From an uncultured Mycoplasma sp. (GTDB taxonomy: Bacteria > Bacillota_I > Bacilli_A > RF39 > UBA660), in contig CAJLUG010000028.1 of the NCBI GenBank assembly GCA_905209745.1, positions 1 through 8,962 on the forward strand: 8,962 nucleotides of DNA, written 5' to 3'. This document shows positions 5,491-8,962 of this stretch, in pieces. The translations under genes and the position numbers were made by a program. Position 1 is the first letter of the stretch. Every line of letters starts with the position of its first letter. Under the pieces are notes generated by a model. It was not told the DNA's origin. It worked only from the letters and a program-made list of their open reading frames with translations, and made no database searches.

Positions 5491-6936
5491 CTAAGAATCT
5501 AAACTACTTAAAGTAGATATATCAATGGTTGGTGAAATTGGTGTAGAATTCACTTGTGGATTAGTGCTCACCTGCGGAATAGATACTCCTCCACTCTTAG
5601 GAACATTTACACCACCAACACTAGGAGATACTACCTGATTAGGAGAAACACCGCCTACTGGACTAGGAACCGTATTTTGTATTACTGGAGTATTACTAGT
5701 AGTAACACTACTATGAATAACAGGAGTATTTAAAGAAGCTGGATTAGGACTAGGTGTCACTACTGGACTTGGTGCATTATTTACTAATGGAGTAACACTA
5801 GTATTAGTATCACTACTATCTTTATGATGACTCTCCATATACTCTTCTCTTTCCTGATCATTATCAAATGGTAAATCATCACTTAAATGTTCTGTAATGG
5901 AATTAATATCAATATTTTGATTTTCCAAATACTCTATTAAATGAGGACTAGGTTTTCTCAAAACAGGTTCTTGATCAAATAACTTTTGATAAATAACTCT
6001 ACTCTGAGGCTTATTATCTTCATCAACATAAAATTCTACCACTTCATCGACTTCACGATGAAACTTACCTTTCGCTTTACTATAATAAGCTTTAATGTGT
6101 ACCCCGATTTGAATATAACGATAAATCGTCGTTAAAAACTGATTAACATCAAGATCTGTCTCCATCAAACTATACATACGATAAGGAATAGCGCTCGCTT
6201 TATCAGCATGAATAGTAGATAAGATATTATGTCCAGAAGAAATAGAGTTACGTACCGCAGAAACGGCTTCTGCACTACGTACCTCAGATAGTAAGATCCA
6301 CTTTGGATTCTGACGCATACAAGTAACTAATACATCGGTATAACTTGCTACATTATTGGTCTTCATTGCCACAATATCTCTCTGTGGAAAAATTTTATCT
6401 AAGTGTAACTCTAAGGTATCTTCAATCGTAATAATCTTTTCATCTGTTTTGGTATGACTTGCTAAATATTTAACAAACTCTGTTTTACCAGATCCAGTCT
6501 CACCACAGACAATAATATTACAATGACCTTCAACACACTTAATTAAAATATCATGAATATCTTGTGTAAAATAATCATCTTTAATTAATTTCTCTTTTTC
6601 CAAACGAATCTTTGCTGGAGTCTTACGAATAACCATCGCAATCCCATTGGTAGCAATCGAAGGATGAACGAAGTTAAGACGTAACTCCGAAGACTCAGCA
6701 TCCAAAAATGGTTTCGCATTATTAAATGTCGTACCCATAACATTGGAACATTGAAAAGCAAGCTTTTCAATAAATTCAGGAGTAAGACCCTCAACTTCTA
6801 CACGTAATGAACCTTGCGTTAATGAACGAATCCATATTTGTCCATTATTATCAAACGAAATATCGGTAATATCATCATTATCTAGTAACGGACGCAAAGG
6901 TCCAAAATCTAACTTGTCAAAAATATTCTCGTTCAT
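5491..6936 (-). CDS. tadA: TadA/CpaF-type secretion ATPase with a long low-complexity C-terminal tail
   Basis: A 481-residue cytoplasmic ATPase that powers filament assembly as a ring under the TadB/TadC platform. I start it at the ATG at 6936, which has AGGAG 8 bases upstream; a GTG three codons earlier overlaps that site. Residues 1 to about 110 form the N-terminal domain (PLLDNDDITDISFDN, typical of CpaF/VirB11). The catalytic core shows Walker A GETGSGKT (145-152), an Asp box TIEDTLEL (170-177), Walker B WILLSEVR (213-220, E218) and a His box SGHNILSTIHA (234-244), all intact. The core ends near residue 335. A charged link follows, then from about 372 to 481 a tail built almost only of Pro, Ser, Thr, Val, Asn and Gly, which is not normal for this family. 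VirB11 is the nearest alternative, but the adjoining TadB/TadC and CpaB genes favour TadA. Confidence 0.95.
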   Translation of the reverse strand: MNENIFDKLDFGPLRPLLDNDDITDISFDNNGQIWIRSLTQGSLRVEVEGLTPEFIEKLAFQCSNVMGTTFNNAKPFLDAESSELRLNFVHPSIATNGIAMVIRKTPAKIRLEKEKLIKDDYFTQDIHDILIKCVEGHCNIIVCGETGSGKTEFVKYLASHTKTDEKIITIEDTLELHLDKIFPQRDIVAMKTNNVASYTDVLVTCMRQNPKWILLSEVRSAEAVSAVRNSISSGHNILSTIHADKASAIPYRMYSLMETDLDVNQFLTTIYRYIQIGVHIKAYYSKAKGKFHREVDEVVEFYVDEDNKPQSRVIYQKLFDQEPVLRKPSPHLIEYLENQNIDINSITEHLSDDLPFDNDQEREEYMESHHKDSSDTNTSVTPLVNNAPSPVVTPSPNPASLNTPVIHSSVTTSNTPVIQNTVPSPVGGVSPNQVVSPSVGGVNVPKSGGVSIPQVSTNPQVNSTPISPTIDISTLSSLDS

Positions 6937-6944
6937 AAGTCCCA

Positions 6945-6949
6945 CTCCT
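6945..6949 (-). promoter_or_regulatory. Ribosome binding site that fixes the tadA start
   Basis: AGGAG on the minus strand lies 8 bases before the ATG at 6936. The upstream in-frame GTG (6945-6943) shares its first G with this motif and so cannot use it, which makes the ATG the better start. Confidence 0.7.
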
Positions 6950-6969
6950 CTTTATTCTTTAAATAACTT

Positions 6970-7776
6970 TTATTCCATACCTTCATCCCAGTAAGTAACT
7001 TCATTTACCCAATCACGTAAACTAGAACTACTGATTGCTAAATCATCAGGGTTATCTTGCACACCTTCATTGGTTGGTACCGGAACTAGTTCAGAATCAT
7101 AAGTCTGTAAATAACTAGCTTTCTTTAATAATAAGTAATACTCTTCAGGTACTGCAAATACAATCATGGCAGGTGTTCTTTGTTCATCCAAATTCGTAAA
7201 TACTGGCTGACCAGAAGAATCTTTAACTGCAAGTACTTTAACATTCTCTACAAACTTACCATACATAATTTGGTCACTAGTTGCAGATTGTCCTTCCGCA
7301 ACTTTACGAGTTGCTCTTAGATAAATATCGATATAGTTACCAGGGTAAATAGAGTTACCATAAGTACTTTCTGTAGTAACTGGCATATTATATAAAACAT
7401 AACCCTTTGGATAATCTAATATGATATTCGCAGGTAATTGCTCTTTTTCTACTACTTGTCTAGTATAGAACAAACTACCTTGTGGAATTAAGGTATCTGC
7501 ATTAGAATACTTATCCACAACATCTGCAATATTTCTAATAACATCCCCTTCCAACATAGAAGGTGGAACCTCCATCGTTCCTACCATATCCTCAGTAATT
7601 TGTATTCCTGGTTTAATCTGTTCTTTTGCATAAGGAACACTAATTGGATTTACTGCAGCTTGTACACGTAAATTGTAAGCAACATATAATACTACAATTG
7701 CTAGTACAACACCTAAAACCGTAACCGTATTCTTATTGGATAAAAATTTCTTTATACCCGTACTAAGATTTCCCAT
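6970..7776 (-). CDS. cpaB: CpaB/RcpC-like pilus assembly protein (SAF domain)
   Basis: A 268-residue protein from ATG with GGAGAGG upstream, 19 bases after the previous gene. A short basic cytoplasmic N-terminus leads to one membrane helix (about 17-36). Residues 42 to about 115 are an SAF domain (VPYAKEQIKPGIQITEDMV, then a second half with GSLFYTRQVV). Residues of about 125-235 are the CpaB/RcpC domain (VLYNMPVTTESTYGNSIYPG, then DIYLRATRK, VKVLAVKD and PAMIVFAVPEEYYLLLKKA). A short acidic tail follows. In Gram-negative Tad systems CpaB/RcpC works beside the secretin; here no secretin is visible, so it probably stabilises the extracytoplasmic side of the platform. It directly precedes tadA. 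The length is near the family norm and no part appears missing. Confidence 0.9.
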   Translation of the reverse strand: MGNLSTGIKKFLSNKNTVTVLGVVLAIVVLYVAYNLRVQAAVNPISVPYAKEQIKPGIQITEDMVGTMEVPPSMLEGDVIRNIADVVDKYSNADTLIPQGSLFYTRQVVEKEQLPANIILDYPKGYVLYNMPVTTESTYGNSIYPGNYIDIYLRATRKVAEGQSATSDQIMYGKFVENVKVLAVKDSSGQPVFTNLDEQRTPAMIVFAVPEEYYLLLKKASYLQTYDSELVPVPTNEGVQDNPDDLAISSSSLRDWVNEVTYWDEGME

Positions 7777-7795
7777 TTTATCCTCTCCTTCCTTC

Positions 7796-8263
7796 TTATT
7801 CTTCTTCTATAGCACGACCCAAATCACTATCAATATCTTTTAATTCATTTGTAACTAATGGATCATCCTTATAAGTATTTTCTAAGATAGCATCTAATTG
7901 TGTAGACATCTCTAAATCAGAACCTTTAAAACTTAGAACAGTAGAAGAGTCTACTTTTACACTAACTTTAGGTGGTACTTCATTCAAGTCATAAAATTGA
8001 ACTTGATAATTACGAGTATTATCTACAGAGTCTGCAAATCTACGAATAAAGCTTTCTACAAACTTTTCTTTATCAATTCGTAAAAGTCCATTTTCTCTAT
8101 AATAACCAACATCTATCGCATCTACCATAGCTGCTTCACTAGTTTCTTTCACCAGGTAGTAATCTAACTCACTACCTGATGAATAATTAGAAATAATATT
8201 AATCATTAATAATGTCGCAAGACTTAGAATAATGATACCAACTGTTAACATCGCTTTATTCAT
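7796..8263 (-). CDS. One-helix TadE/TadF-like pilin-related protein
   Basis: A 155-residue protein, ATG start with a strong GGAGAGGGGGAA upstream that lies within the end of the preceding gene; only 3 bases separate the two. One hydrophobic helix (about 5-24) is followed by a polar ectodomain: a helical part (ELDYYLVKETSEAAMVDAID), a segment with RIDKEKFVESFIRRFAD (62-78), then strand-like stretches (YQVQFYDL, KVSVKVDSST) and an acidic C-terminus ending AIEEE. It has no Cys. This layout, an N-terminal helix then a helical plus beta ectodomain, resembles TadE/TadF minor pilins, and it sits next to cpaB in a Tad operon. No prepilin-peptidase motif is seen. I recall an uncharacterised Bacillota family of this shape but cannot name it with confidence. 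The role as minor pilin is inference. Confidence 0.7.
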   Translation of the reverse strand: MNKAMLTVGIIILSLATLLMINIISNYSSGSELDYYLVKETSEAAMVDAIDVGYYRENGLLRIDKEKFVESFIRRFADSVDNTRNYQVQFYDLNEVPPKVSVKVDSSTVLSFKGSDLEMSTQLDAILENTYKDDPLVTNELKDIDSDLGRAIEEE

Positions 8264-8266
8264 AAA

Positions 8267-8962
8267 TTATTCCCCCTCTCCATCATTATTAACTCCAGGT
8301 GTACCTTGTTTATCAGCATATTCATTAATTAATGAACTTTCATATACTGTAACACCATTTTTAACACGACTTCTTCCTTCATAATCTGTATAATTCTTTC
8401 CTCTATTGTAAGATCTAATTGCTGCTAGTGCTTGTTTATCTAATACGAAACTATAATCTAGATATTCATCTCCACTATAGATAGATTGACCTCTTTCTTG
8501 AATATCACTAATTAATGATAATGGATCGATATGATAATCAGGATTCTTAGTATTTAACATCGTTAGAATAGATGAATCTTCATCAGTAATACCTAAACTC
8601 CAGTTATATCCAGGAGTACGTCCTGTAAGATTATTAGCAGAACCTGAATTATTTGTATCATTTTCGGGAAATAATTCATTAGTATCTACAATTCTAAAGG
8701 CAAAGTCTTCTGGAGAAATTGCAGTATCACAATCATCTCCTGTACAAGTATTATCTTCATCTCCACCATCACTACAGCAACCATTTTCATTTACATCACA
8801 AACTTCATTCTTCAAAGCATAGAAACATTCAAAGTCGAAATTCCATCCAAAGTATCCAAAGTCTGTTGTAGAAGCATGGATATTATAATCAATGGTATCT
8901 TCCATATTACCTGTATAACAATTTTGATTTACTTCGCTCCACTCCCACCAAGTAGTATTAAC
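8267..8962 (-). CDS. C-terminal part of an acidic Cys-rich, probably surface-exposed protein (partial)
   Basis: Reverse-strand frame, open from the window edge (8962) to the TAA at 8269-8267, so at least 231 residues and no start in view. The ATG at 8905 is internal: 19 in-frame codons without a stop lie upstream (including TTWWEWSEVNQNCYTGN). The visible part has seven Cys, four of them in a short acidic stretch (VNENGCCSDGGDEDNTCTG and the next lines), aromatic-rich segments such as FGYFGWNFDFECFYAL, and a FRIVDTNELFP ... GRTPGYNWS tract. It ends in a very polar tail with no membrane helix or LPxTG motif. Four bases before the next gene start, it heads the visible part of the tadABC operon. 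The content suggests an extracytoplasmic adhesin or tip protein with disulfides and perhaps metal-binding acidic loops. I do not recognise the family. Confidence 0.8.
   Translation of the reverse strand, partial: VNTTWWEWSEVNQNCYTGNMEDTIDYNIHASTTDFGYFGWNFDFECFYALKNEVCDVNENGCCSDGGDEDNTCTGDDCDTAISPEDFAFRIVDTNELFPENDTNNSGSANNLTGRTPGYNWSLGITDEDSSILTMLNTKNPDYHIDPLSLISDIQERGQSIYSGDEYLDYSFVLDKQALAAIRSYNRGKNYTDYEGRSRVKNGVTVYESSLINEYADKQGTPGVNNDGEGE

Noticed and set aside
6585..6794. 69-codon minus-strand open frame inside tadA
   Set aside because: It is a shifted frame inside the conserved ATPase N-terminal domain, with a TTG start and Leu-rich composition typical of an out-of-frame reading.
3781..6936. 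Competence (ComG) or T2SS operon
   Set aside because: The ATPase is of TadA/CpaF type with that N-terminal domain, two separate platform proteins follow it, and a CpaB gene precedes it; no ComGC-like prepilin is present.
1..8962. CRISPR arrays, tRNA/rRNA genes, insertion sequences, riboswitches
   Set aside because: No regular repeats, cloverleaf, transposase or long structured leader was seen; genes are tightly packed and the largest intergenic gap is 95 bases (1519-1613), which holds a terminator and promoter.

Overview
The window is A/T-rich (roughly one third G+C by eye) and carries eleven genes, all on the minus strand and tightly packed. A-rich Shine-Dalgarno sites, ATG/GTG starts, only TAA and TAG stops, and the absence of any secretin or other outer-membrane gene fit a low-GC, single-membrane Bacillota-type bacterium. 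An uncultured gut Bacilli or Mollicutes-related lineage is my guess, but the sequence does not settle it. All Trp codons in the called genes are TGG, so there is no sign of the Mycoplasma-type code.

Read in the direction of transcription (high to low coordinates), the window starts inside a Cys-rich, acidic, probably surface-exposed protein (8962-8267, start outside the window). Next come a one-helix TadE/F-like protein (8263-7796), a CpaB/RcpC-like SAF protein (7776-6970), a TadA/CpaF secretion ATPase with a long Pro/Ser/Thr/Val-rich tail (6936-5491), and TadB-like and TadC-like inner-membrane platform proteins that overlap by one base (5468-4566, 4566-3781). An extended -10 promoter then begins a second group: a 58-residue pilin-like peptide (3697-3521), a Cys-rich TadE-like protein (3498-3025) and a CpaE/TadZ-like protein with a degenerate Walker A (3010-2027). 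A near-consensus promoter precedes a 118-residue two-helix protein resembling VirB2/TrbC pilins (1970-1614), and a clear intrinsic terminator follows it. A last promoter starts a secreted 411-residue Cys-rich protein whose C-terminal region is a paralogue of the 118-residue protein (1518-283), followed by the N-terminus of a polytopic membrane protein (262-1, cut by the window edge).

The core is a Tad-type (type IV filament family) assembly machine: ATPase TadA, platform TadB/TadC, CpaB, a CpaE-like localisation factor and several one-helix pilin-like proteins. The unusual part is the low-coordinate end, where two VirB2/TrbC-like helical hairpins and a polytopic protein that could be VirB6/TrbL-like sit next to the Tad genes. 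I infer a composite surface apparatus in which a Tad motor works with T4SS-like membrane subunits. Its two candidate major subunits (58 and 118 residues) each have their own promoter. Substrate and function (adhesion, filament, secretion or DNA uptake) cannot be read from the window.
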